Origin: Dehalococcoidia bacterium
Lineage (GTDB): Bacteria > Chloroflexota > Dehalococcoidia > Plut-88900
Length of the DNA: 10,450 nucleotides
Assembly (NCBI GenBank): GCA_012270635.1
Contig: JAAXHX010000026.1
Location: 1-10,450 of the forward strand
Reading direction: 5' to 3'
Position numbers and translations under genes: made by a program. Each line of letters starts with the position of its first letter. Positions within the stretch are counted from its first letter, which is position 1. This document shows, piece by piece, positions 1-7,730 of this stretch. Under the pieces are notes generated by a model that did no database searches, was not told where the DNA came from, and saw only the letters and a program-made list of their open reading frames with translations.

Positions 1-697
1 TCCTCACCCCGGCGGTGTCTATGAGCGCTACGCTCTCGCCTTCGTAGTCCAGGACGGTGTCGATTGCATCCCTAGTGGTGCCCGGCGTTTCGCTCACTAT
101 GACCCTGTCCTGGCCGAAGAGGGCGTTCAAAAGCATCGACTTCCCCACGTTGGGCCGACCCACGATGGCAACTTTCATCACCCCCGACGGCGGCTCGGGC
201 TCCGGGGCATCCAGGTTGGCGTCAATCCACCTCGTAACCCTGTCCAGCCCCTTGCCGTGGTACGCGCTGATCGGCGTCGGGTCACCCATGCCGAGCCGGT
301 AGAAGTCCTGCAGGGACGCCTCCCGCCGGCTGTTGTCGATCTTGTTGACAATCAGTGAGACGGGCTTGTCCGATACCCTAAGCAGGTCCGCAAGCTCTTC
401 GTCGCTGGCGGTGAGGCCGTCCCTGCCGTCCACAAGGAACAGGATGGCGGACGCCTCGGCGAGAGCCGTCTTGACCTGGCCGGTTACACCCAGATGTATC
501 TCATCTTCCTGGCCCAGGTCCAGCCCGCCGGTGTCGACCAGGATCAGGCCCTTGTCGCCTATCGTCACCTGGGCCGCCACCCGGTCCCGGGTCGTGCCCG
601 GCGTGTCCGATACGATGGCCATCCGCCGCCCGACGAATTTGTTGAACAGCGTGGACTTGCCGACGTTCGGGCGACCCACTATGGCTACTATCGACAT
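1..697 (-). CDS. der: GTPase Der (EngA), N-terminal part, runs off the left edge
   Basis: Der is a tandem-GTPase-domain protein needed for late assembly of the 50S ribosomal subunit. The visible 232 codons begin MSIVAIVGRPNVGKS. The first G domain shows the P-loop GRPNVGKS (residues 8-15), the TPGTTRD switch I segment (32-38), DTGG (55-58) and NKID (118-121). An acidic, proline-rich linker (about 163-171) leads to a second G domain with P-loop GRPNVGKS (180-187), TPGTTRD (204-210) and DTAG (227-230). Two P-loops in one chain are diagnostic of Der. The rest of the second G domain and the C-terminal KH-like domain lie outside the window. The start codon is ATG (complement of 695-697), 33 bases after the argF stop and without an obvious Shine-Dalgarno, so it is probably read from the argF transcript. 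Identification is near certain. Confidence 0.96.
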   Translation of the reverse strand, partial: MSIVAIVGRPNVGKSTLFNKFVGRRMAIVSDTPGTTRDRVAAQVTIGDKGLILVDTGGLDLGQEDEIHLGVTGQVKTALAEASAILFLVDGRDGLTASDEELADLLRVSDKPVSLIVNKIDNSRREASLQDFYRLGMGDPTPISAYHGKGLDRVTRWIDANLDAPEPEPPSGVMKVAIVGRPNVGKSMLLNALFGQDRVIVSETPGTTRDAIDTVLDYEGESVALIDTAGVR

Positions 698-730
698 CTG
701 ACTGACAATGCCCCGAGAACGCCGGCCCTA

Positions 731-1645
731 CTACGACCGGCCAAGAAGTTGGGCCAGGACCGCCTTCTGGGCGTGGAGGCGATTTTCGGCCTGATCGAAT
801 ACCACCGATTGCGGGTGCTCCATGGCGTCGTCGGACACCTCTTCGCCGCGGTGCGCCGGCAGGGGGTGCATGAAGATGGCGCCGTCGTCGGCATGGGACA
901 GGAGTTCCGCGGTGACCTGGTACCCGGTAAAGTCCCGACGTCTCCTCTCGGACTCCGCCTCCTGGCCCATGCTGGTCCACACGTCGGTATAGATGACGTC
1001 AGCGCCCGAAACGGCCTCCGCAGGCCCGACTTTCACATCGAAGGCAGCCCCGCTCTCCCCTCTCAGGTTCTCGACCTTTGCCAGGGTCTCGGGGGGGAGG
1101 AGGTACGCCTCGGGTGTGGCCATGACGAAGTTGGCGCCCACGAGCATCGCTCCCAGGGACAGGCTTGCGGCCATGTTGTTGCCGTCACCCAGGTAGGCAA
1201 TGGTGAGGCCCTCCAGCCTGCCCTTGTGCTCGTAGATGGTCAACAGGTCTGCGAGCACCTGGCACGGGTGCTCGCCGTCGGAGAGGCCGTTGATGACGGG
1301 AACCAAGGCGTACCTGGCGAGGTCTGCCACCGTCCGGTGTCGGCGTGTCCGGGCAACAATGCCGTCCACGTAACGGCTCAGGACCCGGGCCACGTCGGGG
1401 ACCGACTCCCGGGCACCCAGACCGATCTCCTGCGGCGACAGGTAGATGCAATGCCCGCCCATCTGCCGAATCCCCACGTCGAAACTGGCCCGGGTCCGTA
1501 GAGACGGCAGCTCGAAGACCAGGGCCACGGACCGCCCCGCGAGCATATCGGAGTTGCCTTGCCTCTTTAACTCTACGGCGCTTTGGATGAGGCCCCGCAC
1601 TTCAGGCCCCGATAGGTCGGCCATGGAAAGCAAGTCTTTGTCCAT
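731..1645 (-). CDS. argF: Ornithine carbamoyltransferase
   Basis: This enzyme transfers the carbamoyl group of carbamoyl phosphate to ornithine, giving citrulline in cytosolic arginine synthesis. The 304-residue length is normal for the family. The carbamoyl-phosphate loop is SLRTR (48-52, in place of the commoner STRTR), followed by HPCQ (126-129). The ornithine-binding signature DVWTSMG (221-227) separates it from aspartate carbamoyltransferase. The C-terminal active-site segment reads HPLPAHRGEE (260-269), whereas most ornithine enzymes have HCLP there; the ornithine-contacting Cys is a Pro. The ATG is preceded by AAGGAG (complement of 1650-1655) at 4-base spacing. It sits between a Fur-family gene (63 bases upstream) and der (33 bases downstream), with no other arginine genes visible. 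Citrulline-forming activity is likely; a related carbamoyltransferase (for example putrescine or N-acetylornithine) cannot be fully excluded. Confidence 0.92.
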   Translation of the reverse strand: MDKDLLSMADLSGPEVRGLIQSAVELKRQGNSDMLAGRSVALVFELPSLRTRASFDVGIRQMGGHCIYLSPQEIGLGARESVPDVARVLSRYVDGIVARTRRHRTVADLARYALVPVINGLSDGEHPCQVLADLLTIYEHKGRLEGLTIAYLGDGNNMAASLSLGAMLVGANFVMATPEAYLLPPETLAKVENLRGESGAAFDVKVGPAEAVSGADVIYTDVWTSMGQEAESERRRRDFTGYQVTAELLSHADDGAIFMHPLPAHRGEEVSDDAMEHPQSVVFDQAENRLHAQKAVLAQLLGRS

Positions 1646-1708
1646 TGCGCTCCTTGGAAAGGGTCGGGATAACGTGTCTCGGAGAAATGGAAGAGCGGGC
1701 GTCGCTCT

Positions 1709-2182
1709 CTACGTCCCTCGGTCGGATACGGGGGGATGGGGGTAGAGGGTCCTGAAGTTGGCTGGCCCGCCCAATCGGGTCTGGCAGATTGTGCATACCA
1801 TGTACACCTCTATCCGGTGCCCGACCACCGTGCCCTTGCCCGAAGTCTCCCACTGGGAAAGAAGTTGCTCGATTGCGGATTCGTGAAACTCGGAGACCAG
1901 GCCGCAGGACACGCAGACCAGGTGGTGATGGTGCCCGCTCATGGTGAGCATGTAGCGGGGTGAGCCGTCGGGCAGGCTTATCTTGCAAAGCAGCCCCTGC
2001 TCGAGCAGCAGCTTGATCGTCCGGTACACCGTGGCCCTTCCGACACCCTCCAGCTCCGCGTGGAGCTCTTCGGCCGTAAAGTTGGTGTCCTTCCCGGCTA
2101 TGTTCTCGATCACCCGTCGGCGGGGATGGGTGATTCGGTAGCGCCGACCGCCTATGGCATCAAGGAGCGTTTGAGAGTTCAT
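1709..2182 (-). CDS. Fur-family metal-responsive transcriptional repressor
   Basis: This 157-residue protein is a complete Fur/Zur/PerR-type regulator. The N-terminal winged helix (about 8-80) contains the family's recognition-helix segment GRATVYRTIKLLLEQGLL (48-65). The C-terminal dimerization and metal-binding half has the HHHHLVC motif (84-90), a first CxxC at 90-93, a His at 100, GHRIEVY (121-127), and a second CxxC at 130-133. The two CxxC pairs predict a structural zinc site, with the His residues forming the regulatory metal site. The sequence alone does not say whether iron, zinc, manganese or peroxide is sensed. A tail of about 20 residues after the second CxxC has no recognised motif. 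The start has no clear Shine-Dalgarno. A 19-bp inverted repeat upstream suggests autoregulation. Neighbours are an ABM-domain gene (44 bases upstream, same strand) and argF. Confidence 0.93.
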   Translation of the reverse strand: MNSQTLLDAIGGRRYRITHPRRRVIENIAGKDTNFTAEELHAELEGVGRATVYRTIKLLLEQGLLCKISLPDGSPRYMLTMSGHHHHLVCVSCGLVSEFHESAIEQLLSQWETSGKGTVVGHRIEVYMVCTICQTRLGGPANFRTLYPHPPVSDRGT

Positions 2183-2208
2183 ATAACAGACCAGGACACG
2201 TCATCAAC

Positions 2209-2227
2209 ATAACGATATCAGCGTTAT
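2209..2227. promoter_or_regulatory. 19-bp inverted repeat, candidate Fur-family operator
   Basis: ATAACG (2209-2214) and CGTTAT (2222-2227) form a perfect 6-bp inverted repeat around a 7-base centre, giving a 19-bp AT-rich site in otherwise GC-rich DNA. Its size and symmetry match the operators of Fur-family dimers, and it lies 26 bases upstream of the Fur-family start codon, in the 44-base gap after the ABM gene. Its last base overlaps the ABM stop codon. Binding is inferred from symmetry and position only. Confidence 0.5.
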
Positions 2228-2532
2228 TACCATTTCTCGTCTTCGGGATAGACGCTATTGCAGACGGCGACCTCGTAGGGTTTGGAAAACCAGTTTTCCG
2301 TGGCCTTTTCCCAGCGTTGGAAGTGAGGCGTCTTGATGTGGGCATCCTCGGCGTTGGAGTCCCGGTAGACTTCGTAGAGATAGAAGCGCGTGGGGTTGTC
2401 AGTGTCCACCAGTACCTCCCACCGCGCACACCCCGGCTCGGTGACGGACCCCTTCGCGTTGAGTATGGTTTCCGCGATGAATTTTTCCCGGTATTCAGGC
2501 TTGACGTCTATTGTGACCACTTCAACTCTCAT
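2227..2532 (-). CDS. Small ABM-domain (LsrG-like) protein
   Basis: This complete 101-residue protein has the antibiotic-biosynthesis-monooxygenase (dimeric alpha+beta barrel) fold. It starts with the usual edge strand (VEVVTIDVKPEYREKFI), then an N-terminal helix, then EPGCARWEVLVD (about 32-43), the RFYLYEVYRD strand (49-58), and the TPHFQRW helix (68-74) with its conserved His. This order closely matches LsrG-type proteins, which process phospho-AI-2, and related YgiN-like quinone or monooxygenase enzymes. No lsr genes are nearby, so AI-2 processing is not supported by context, and the substrate is unknown. A GGAGGAG Shine-Dalgarno sits just before the ATG. The gene is followed on the same strand by the Fur-family gene and is divergent from the 2-oxoacid dehydrogenase operon, so it may share their regulation. 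Confidence 0.85.
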   Translation of the reverse strand: MRVEVVTIDVKPEYREKFIAETILNAKGSVTEPGCARWEVLVDTDNPTRFYLYEVYRDSNAEDAHIKTPHFQRWEKATENWFSKPYEVAVCNSVYPEDEKW

Positions 2533-2567
2533 GGCTCCTCCGGGTCTGCTGGTGTCTCCCTATTCAT

Positions 2568-2573
2568 ATTGTA
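2568..2573 (-). promoter_or_regulatory. Possible -10 element for the ABM gene
   Basis: On the minus strand this reads TACAAT, about 35 bases before the ABM start codon. The hexamer 16 bases further upstream (CTTAAC) is a poor -35 match, so this is only a tentative promoter. Confidence 0.3.
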
Positions 2574-2624
2574 CACCCCAATGCATAGGGTTAAGCGTCC
2601 GGGTTGCGGGTCGTAGGGCAATTG

Positions 2625-2653
2625 TTGACGGTTAATTTCGGCCTAAGTATGAT
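2625..2653 (+). promoter_or_regulatory. Sigma70-type promoter of the 2-oxoacid dehydrogenase operon
   Basis: TTGACG (2625-2630) and TATGAT (2648-2653) are separated by exactly 17 bases, each one base from consensus. Transcription would begin near 2660, leaving a leader of roughly 45 bases before the E1 alpha start. It lies in the 172-bp divergent gap between the ABM gene and the operon, the expected place for the operon promoter. Function is inferred from the match and position. Confidence 0.7.
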
Positions 2654-2704
2654 GGTCTGCGGCGGGCGGGAGGTTTCCCATTAGTGTTGTGACGAGGTCT
2701 CATC

Positions 2705-3688
2705 ATGTCTGAAGTTCACCCAATGCCCGACAAGGAAACGGCCCTCTCCCTCTACGAAGGAATGGTCACCATCCGAGAGTTTGAGGAGCGCGCCCGACGC
2801 GAGGCCGATGCCGGGAAGCCCGTCGGGGGGATCCACTCCTCCGTGGGCCAGGAGGCGGTGGCCGTCGGCATCTGCCGGTATCTGCGTAAGGACGACTACC
2901 TCCTGGGCAATCACAGGAGCCATCACCACTGCCTGGCCAAGGGAGTCGACATGAAGGAGATGATGGCGGAGCTGATGGGCAAGGCCACCGGCACCAACAA
3001 GGGCAAGGGCGGCACCATGCACATCGCCGACAAGAACGTCGGGATGCTGGGCGCCAACGGAGTGATCGGCTCCAACGTGCCCGTGGCCGCGGGCGCCGCC
3101 CTGAGCGCCAAGATCCGGGGCACGGACCAGGTCGCGGTGGTCTTCTTTGGGGACGGCGGCGCCAACCAAGGCGCGCTCCACGAGTCGATGAACCTGGCGG
3201 CCATCTGGAAGCTCGGTGTGATATTCGTCTGCGAAAACAACCGCTACGCAGAGTCGACGCCCGTGGAATACTCCCTGGCGGGCGGGTCGGTGGCGAACCG
3301 GGCATCGGCCTACGGCATCTCCGGGGAGACGGTGGACGGGCAGGACGTGCTGGACGTGTCCGCAGCCATGGAGCGAGCGGTGAGCAGGGCCCGGGCCGGG
3401 GAGGGGCCGAGCATCATCGAGGCCAAGACCTACAGGTACTACGGCCACTTCGGCGCCGACGACCCGTCTCGGTATCGCACCAAGGATGAGGAAGACTACT
3501 ACCGCGGTCGGGACTGCATCAATACTTTCAAGAGCAGGATGCTGGAGGAGGAGCTGAGCACCGGCGAGGAGATGGAGCGCATCGACTCATCGGTGTTGCA
3601 GGCCCTGGACGCCGCCGTTCAGTTCGCCGACGAGAGCCCATGGCCCGACCCCGCAGACCTGGTAGCCGACGTATACGTCAGATACTAG
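2705..3688 (+). CDS. 2-oxoacid (pyruvate/acetoin-type) dehydrogenase E1 component, alpha subunit
   Basis: This is the thiamine-diphosphate-binding alpha subunit of an alpha2beta2 E1, which decarboxylates a 2-oxoacid (or cleaves acetoin) and passes the acyl group to lipoyl-E2. The 327 residues are normal for the PdhA/AcoA group. HSSVGQEA (44-51) and the GNHRSHHHCLAKG segment (68-80) line the cofactor channel. The ThDP/Mg motif runs from GDGGANQGALHE (149-160) to NN at 178-179, inside the classic VIFVCENNRYAEST stretch. The C-terminal TYRYYGHFGADDPSRYR (242-258) is the family's conserved loop, with GHFGAD where GHSxSD is usual. GAGG (2694-2697), 7 bases before ATG, supports the start. Two beta genes and E2 follow on the same strand. 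Whether the substrate is pyruvate, acetoin or a branched-chain oxoacid cannot be fixed by eye; the style is closest to pyruvate/acetoin enzymes. Confidence 0.93.
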   Translation: MSEVHPMPDKETALSLYEGMVTIREFEERARREADAGKPVGGIHSSVGQEAVAVGICRYLRKDDYLLGNHRSHHHCLAKGVDMKEMMAELMGKATGTNKGKGGTMHIADKNVGMLGANGVIGSNVPVAAGAALSAKIRGTDQVAVVFFGDGGANQGALHESMNLAAIWKLGVIFVCENNRYAESTPVEYSLAGGSVANRASAYGISGETVDGQDVLDVSAAMERAVSRARAGEGPSIIEAKTYRYYGHFGADDPSRYRTKDEEDYYRGRDCINTFKSRMLEEELSTGEEMERIDSSVLQALDAAVQFADESPWPDPADLVADVYVRY

Positions 3689-3697
3689 ACGGATCCC

Positions 3698-3726
3698 ATG
3701 AGGCGTTATGACGCAAGGTTAGAGGT

Positions 3727-3730
<4 letters not shown>
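3698..3730 (+). other. Possible 10-codon upstream ORF coupled to the first E1 beta gene
   Basis: ATG at 3698 opens a 10-residue frame (MRRYDARLEV). Its TGA (3728-3730) overlaps the E1 beta start in an ATGA arrangement typical of translational coupling. It has no convincing ribosome-binding site of its own and may be chance. Confidence 0.2.
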
Positions 3731-4796
<1,066 letters not shown>

Positions 4797-4797
<1 letters not shown>

Positions 4798-5858
4798 TGA
4801 CATCTTCGAGTGTCAAGTCCGACCGCCGCATCACCTATCTCAAGGCCCTCAACGAGACCCTGGACCAGGAGATGGGCCGGGACCCCTCCGTTGTCCTAAT
4901 GGGTGAGGACGTAGCGGGTGGCGCAGGCAAGGAAGACCAGGGGATTGTGGATGCATGGGGTGGGGCTTTCGGGTTTTCCAAGGGGCTGATCACCAAGTAC
5001 GGCCCCGAAAGAGTGCGGGACACGCCCATCTCGGAGACGGGATTCATCGGCGCGGCGGTCGGGGCAGCGGCTACGGGCCTCCGCCCCATAGCAGAGCTGA
5101 TGTTCGTCGGCTTCTACGGCGTCTGCGCCGACCAGATAACCAACAACGCGGCAAAGATGCACTACATGTTCGGGGGCAAGGTCACCCTGCCCCTGACCAT
5201 CATGACCAACATCGGCATCCGGGGAGGGCAGGCCGCGCAACACTCGGAGACCCTGTACTCGGTGTTCACCCACTTCCCGGGCCTCAAGTGTGTGGTCCCC
5301 TCGGACCCCTACACCGCCAAGGGCCTGCTCGCCGCCTCCATACGCGACGATGACCCGGTGGTCTACTTCATACACAAGCGTCTCATGAGCAGCCAGGGTA
5401 TCGAGCCGGAGCCCCTGAGGGGCTCCGGTGTGCCGGAGGAGCCCTACGTCGTTCCCATAGGCAAGGCGGACGTCGTAAAGGAAGGCTCGGACGTTACGAT
5501 AGTCGGGATTGGCCACACCACTGCGGTGGGCATGGCCGCGGCGGGAGAGCTCGAGGACGCAGGAATAAGCGCCGAGGTCGTGGATGTGCTCTCCCTGTCG
5601 CCGCTGGACGAAGATACGGTCCTGTCTTCGGTGAAGAAGACCCGACGCGTGATCATCGCCGACGAGGACTATCCCCGCTGCAGCATCTCCGGCGATATCT
5701 CCGCCCTGGTCATCGAGCAGGCCTTCGACTACCTTGACGCCCCGCCAGTCCGGCTGACCCCGCCCCACGCCCCCATCCCCTACAGCCGGGCGCTGGAAAG
5801 AATCTACAACCCCTCCAAAGACGCCATGGTAGAGGCGGCCAAGGGCCTGATGGAGTAG
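4797..5858 (+). CDS. 2-oxoacid dehydrogenase E1 component, beta subunit, second copy
   Basis: This is a tandem paralogue of the preceding gene, 353 residues long, with the same domain order: GEDVAG (36-41), DTPISE with Glu80 (75-80), the VGFYGVC...NNAAK interface region (104-120), and the active-site loop IGIRGGQAAQHS (139-150) with His149. Over residues 75-138 only 6 of 64 positions differ from the first copy. The loop just before the His differs sharply (IRGGQ against TGAGA), and so does the segment after the HK residues (RLMSSQGIEPEPLRGSG against LLLGRTRAGLRPSEEWI). The frame is open back to 3891, but the real start is the ATG at 4797, with GGAGG at 4788-4792 and a 1-base overlap with the first copy's stop. 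No upstream in-frame sequence resembles an E1 protein. It may serve as an alternative beta subunit or form a mixed alpha2-beta-beta' enzyme. Confidence 0.92.
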
Positions 5859-5866
5859 CCCGCAAT

Positions 5867-7063
5867 ATGGCCACCGCCATCCGAATGCCCCAGCTCGGCA
5901 TGATCATGACCGAGGGAACCCTGGCCAAGTGGCACAAGGGCCCCGGCTCGACGGTACGGCAGGGCGAACCCCTGGCCGAGATCACCACGGAGAAGATTTC
6001 CTACGAGCTCGAGTCCCCCGAGTCGGGCATCTTCCATCCCGTGGTCAACGAGGGCGACGTAGTCCCCATCGAGGAGCTCATCGCCCATATCCTGAAGGAA
6101 GGGGAACCCGTCCCCGAGCCTCCCGCCCCCAAGGCGAGTGGTCCGACGGATAGCTCTGAGCGCTCGGCCCCTGTCCGCGCGGCCCGGGCCCAGGCCGGTG
6201 GAGAAGTCAGGGCCGCCCCCAGCGCCCGAAAGCTTGCCGCCAAGCTTGGCATAGACATTGCATCGGTGCCACCGGCACGACCGGGAGGCCGCATAGTCGA
6301 GGCTGACGTAAGGGCCTACGCCGAAAGCCAAACTACGCCCCCTTCGGACGGCGCTGACGAAAAGGCCGGATTGCCTCCGGGTCTCCCCGTCCCTTCCCGG
6401 GTGGAACCCTTGGCCGGCATGAGAAAGGCCATCGCCGACAACATGCGGCGCAGCGTGTCCAATGCGGCGCAGCTTTCTTTCCACATGGACGTGGACATGA
6501 CGGAGGTCACGTCTGCCCGCAGGGAACATTCCAAGGGAAGCGATGTCTCCCTGTCAGCGGCGGACATCATAATGAAGGCCTGCGCCGAGGCCCTCCTGAA
6601 GAACCCCCAGCTCAACACCATTTTAGTAGGGGGCAAGGTCTACTATTTCGATCAGGTGAACGTCGGGCTGGCCGTGGCCCTGGACGGCGGACTGGTGGTC
6701 CCGGTCATCAGGAATGTCCAGGACAAATCGGTGAGCCGGTTGGCCGCCGAGCGAAAAGACCTTTCCCAAAGGGCCCGCGATGGCAAGCTAACCGCCTACG
6801 AAATGACGGGCGGCACCTTCACCCTCACCGTCCTGGGAACGGTGGACGGGTTCACGCCCCTACTGAACCCCGGCCAGAGCGCCATATTGGGCGTCGGTCG
6901 AGTTGGGAAGAAGCCCGTGGTCTCGGGGGGCGAGATAGTGGTCAGGGAGATGGCGAGCTTCAGCTTGACCGTCGATCACCAGGTCGTTGACGGAGCCCCG
7001 GCCTCAGCGTTCCTGCGCCGTCTGAAGCAGCTCCTCGAACACCCCGATGGCCTTTTCCTATGA
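5867..7063 (+). CDS. 2-oxoacid dehydrogenase E2 component (dihydrolipoyl acyltransferase)
   Basis: This is the core acyltransferase of the complex, 398 residues. One lipoyl domain (1-80) opens with MPQLGMIMTEGTLAKWHKGPG and carries the lipoylated Lys43 in TTEKISYE. A Pro/Ala/Glu-rich linker follows (about 81-113). The peripheral-subunit-binding domain (about 115-153, APSARKLAAKLGID...GRIVEADV) is the docking site for E1 and/or E3. The catalytic domain (about 185-398) contains MRKAIADNM, the GGTFTLTVLGTVDGFTPLLNPGQSAILGVG stretch, split here by function as substrate channel and trimer core, and DHQVVDGA (370-377). Active-site His371 and Asp375 are kept; the Arg of the usual DHRxxDG is Gln. It starts 8 bases after the second beta gene, with GGAG at 5852-5855. 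The acyl group carried depends on E1. No E3 gene follows, so E3 must be encoded elsewhere. Confidence 0.94.
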   Translation: MATAIRMPQLGMIMTEGTLAKWHKGPGSTVRQGEPLAEITTEKISYELESPESGIFHPVVNEGDVVPIEELIAHILKEGEPVPEPPAPKASGPTDSSERSAPVRAARAQAGGEVRAAPSARKLAAKLGIDIASVPPARPGGRIVEADVRAYAESQTTPPSDGADEKAGLPPGLPVPSRVEPLAGMRKAIADNMRRSVSNAAQLSFHMDVDMTEVTSARREHSKGSDVSLSAADIIMKACAEALLKNPQLNTILVGGKVYYFDQVNVGLAVALDGGLVVPVIRNVQDKSVSRLAAERKDLSQRARDGKLTAYEMTGGTFTLTVLGTVDGFTPLLNPGQSAILGVGRVGKKPVVSGGEIVVREMASFSLTVDHQVVDGAPASAFLRRLKQLLEHPDGLFL

Positions 7064-7260
7064 AACGCGAGGGGGACTTCTTCTAGCCCCGTAAGCAGGC
7101 CCTAATATAGCTTGTGTTAAAGGTGTCGGGGCCGCGGGAGTGAGGCTCAATTGCCCACGCTCATGTCCAGCCTTCCGATCGACCCTTCGACTCTACTCAC
7201 GGTGAGCGGTGTGTAGTGGCGGCCTAGCTCGGCAAGAAACGCGACGAACGGGGGTCGGGG

Positions 7261-7293
7261 CCGCTCGTGCTGAGCTTGTCGAAGTATGAGCGG
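7261..7293. repeat. REP-like hairpin, copy 1 (B element)
   Basis: CCGCTCGTGCT can pair with AGTATGAGCGG through 11 base pairs (two of them G-U wobble) around an 11-base loop containing GTCGA. It matches the common CCGTTCGTGC...GCACGAACGG extragenic palindrome style. Confidence 0.75.
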
Positions 7294-7413
7294 GGTCGGG
7301 GACCGATTTGCCTCCCGTGTGTCCAGCCTTCCGATCGACCCTTCGACTCTACTCACGGTGAGCGGTGTGAGTGGTAATCGCGCATAGAAGGAAAAGGAAC
7401 GATCGGGGTGGGG

Positions 7414-7446
7414 CCGCTCGTGCTGAGCCTGTCGAAGTATGAGCGG
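7414..7446. repeat. REP-like hairpin, copy 2 (B element)
   Basis: This is the same 33-base element as the first copy with one loop change (GAGCCTG instead of GAGCTTG). The stem arms are identical. Confidence 0.75.
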
Positions 7447-7567
7447 GGTCGGGGACCGATTTGCCTCCCGTGTGTCCAGCCTTCCGATCGACCCTTCGAC
7501 TCTACTCACGGTGAGCGGTGTGTAGTGGCAATCGCGCATAGAAGGAAAAGGAACGGTCGGGGTGGGG

Positions 7568-7600
7568 CCGCTCGCGCTAAGCCTGTCGAAGTATGAGCGG
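7568..7600. repeat. REP-like hairpin, copy 3, diverged (B element)
   Basis: This is the same 33-base element with changes in the left arm (CGCGCT) and loop start (AAGCC). The following GGTCGGGG block is altered to GGCGGGG, and no A element follows, so it marks the decayed end of the array. Confidence 0.7.
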
Positions 7601-7677
7601 GGCGGGGGGCAGGACGTCACTTCAATAGCAGAAGCAGTGTGACTTGGCGTTATGCAAAGGCCCCATCGGGAAAGAAA

Positions 7678-7707
7678 AAAGAGGCGGTACATTCGTACCG
7701 CCTCTTT
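7678..7707 (-). terminator. Rho-independent terminator of the helix-turn-helix gene
   Basis: AAAGAGGCGGTAC (7678-7690) and GTACCGCCTCTTT (7695-7707) form a perfect 13-bp stem with a 4-base loop. On the minus strand the stem is followed directly by a T-rich run (complement of the A-rich 7671-7680), and it begins 24 bases after the stop codon of the minus-strand gene at 7731. Read on the plus strand the following tract (CTCTTCG) is weaker, so it may act only partly in that direction. Confidence 0.9.
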
Positions 7708-7730
7708 CTCTTCGAGGGTAGAGTTCTGGA

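Larger units (their letters stand above)
7164..7608. repeat. Tandem array of three ~155-bp units made of inverted palindromic elements
   Basis: The gene-free stretch 7064-7730 is dominated by this array. Each unit has an A element and a B element. A copies begin with TGTCCAGCCTTCCGATCGAC at 7164, 7320 and 7473, giving periods of 156 and 153; B copies begin GGGGCCGCTCG at 7257, 7410 and 7564. A contains CTTCGAC...GAGCGG, and the complement of B contains the same pair of blocks, so A and B are inverted relatives that can pair into a long stem. Between A and B, units 2 and 3 share a near-identical spacer (AATCGCGCATAGAAGGAAAA onwards), while unit 1 has a different one. Copy 3 of B has decayed. 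Read on the minus strand, the repeats give RQAQHER-type peptides, a known sign of extragenic palindromes rather than protein. Positions 7064-7163 and 7609-7677 show nothing recognisable. Confidence 0.9.

Noticed and set aside
494..1501. Plus-strand 335-codon open frame opposite der and argF
   Set aside because: It is the antisense of two clearly recognised genes; the composition reflects high GC and no domain is visible.
1692..1708. Hairpin AGAGCG-N5-CGCTCT just after the Fur-family stop
   Set aside because: The stem is only 6 bp and no solid T run follows on the minus strand, so it is not a convincing terminator; argF starts 47 bases later.
7164..7608. CRISPR array
   Set aside because: The repeats are long, the intervening sequences are themselves repeated rather than unique, the period is about 155 bp, and no cas gene is near.
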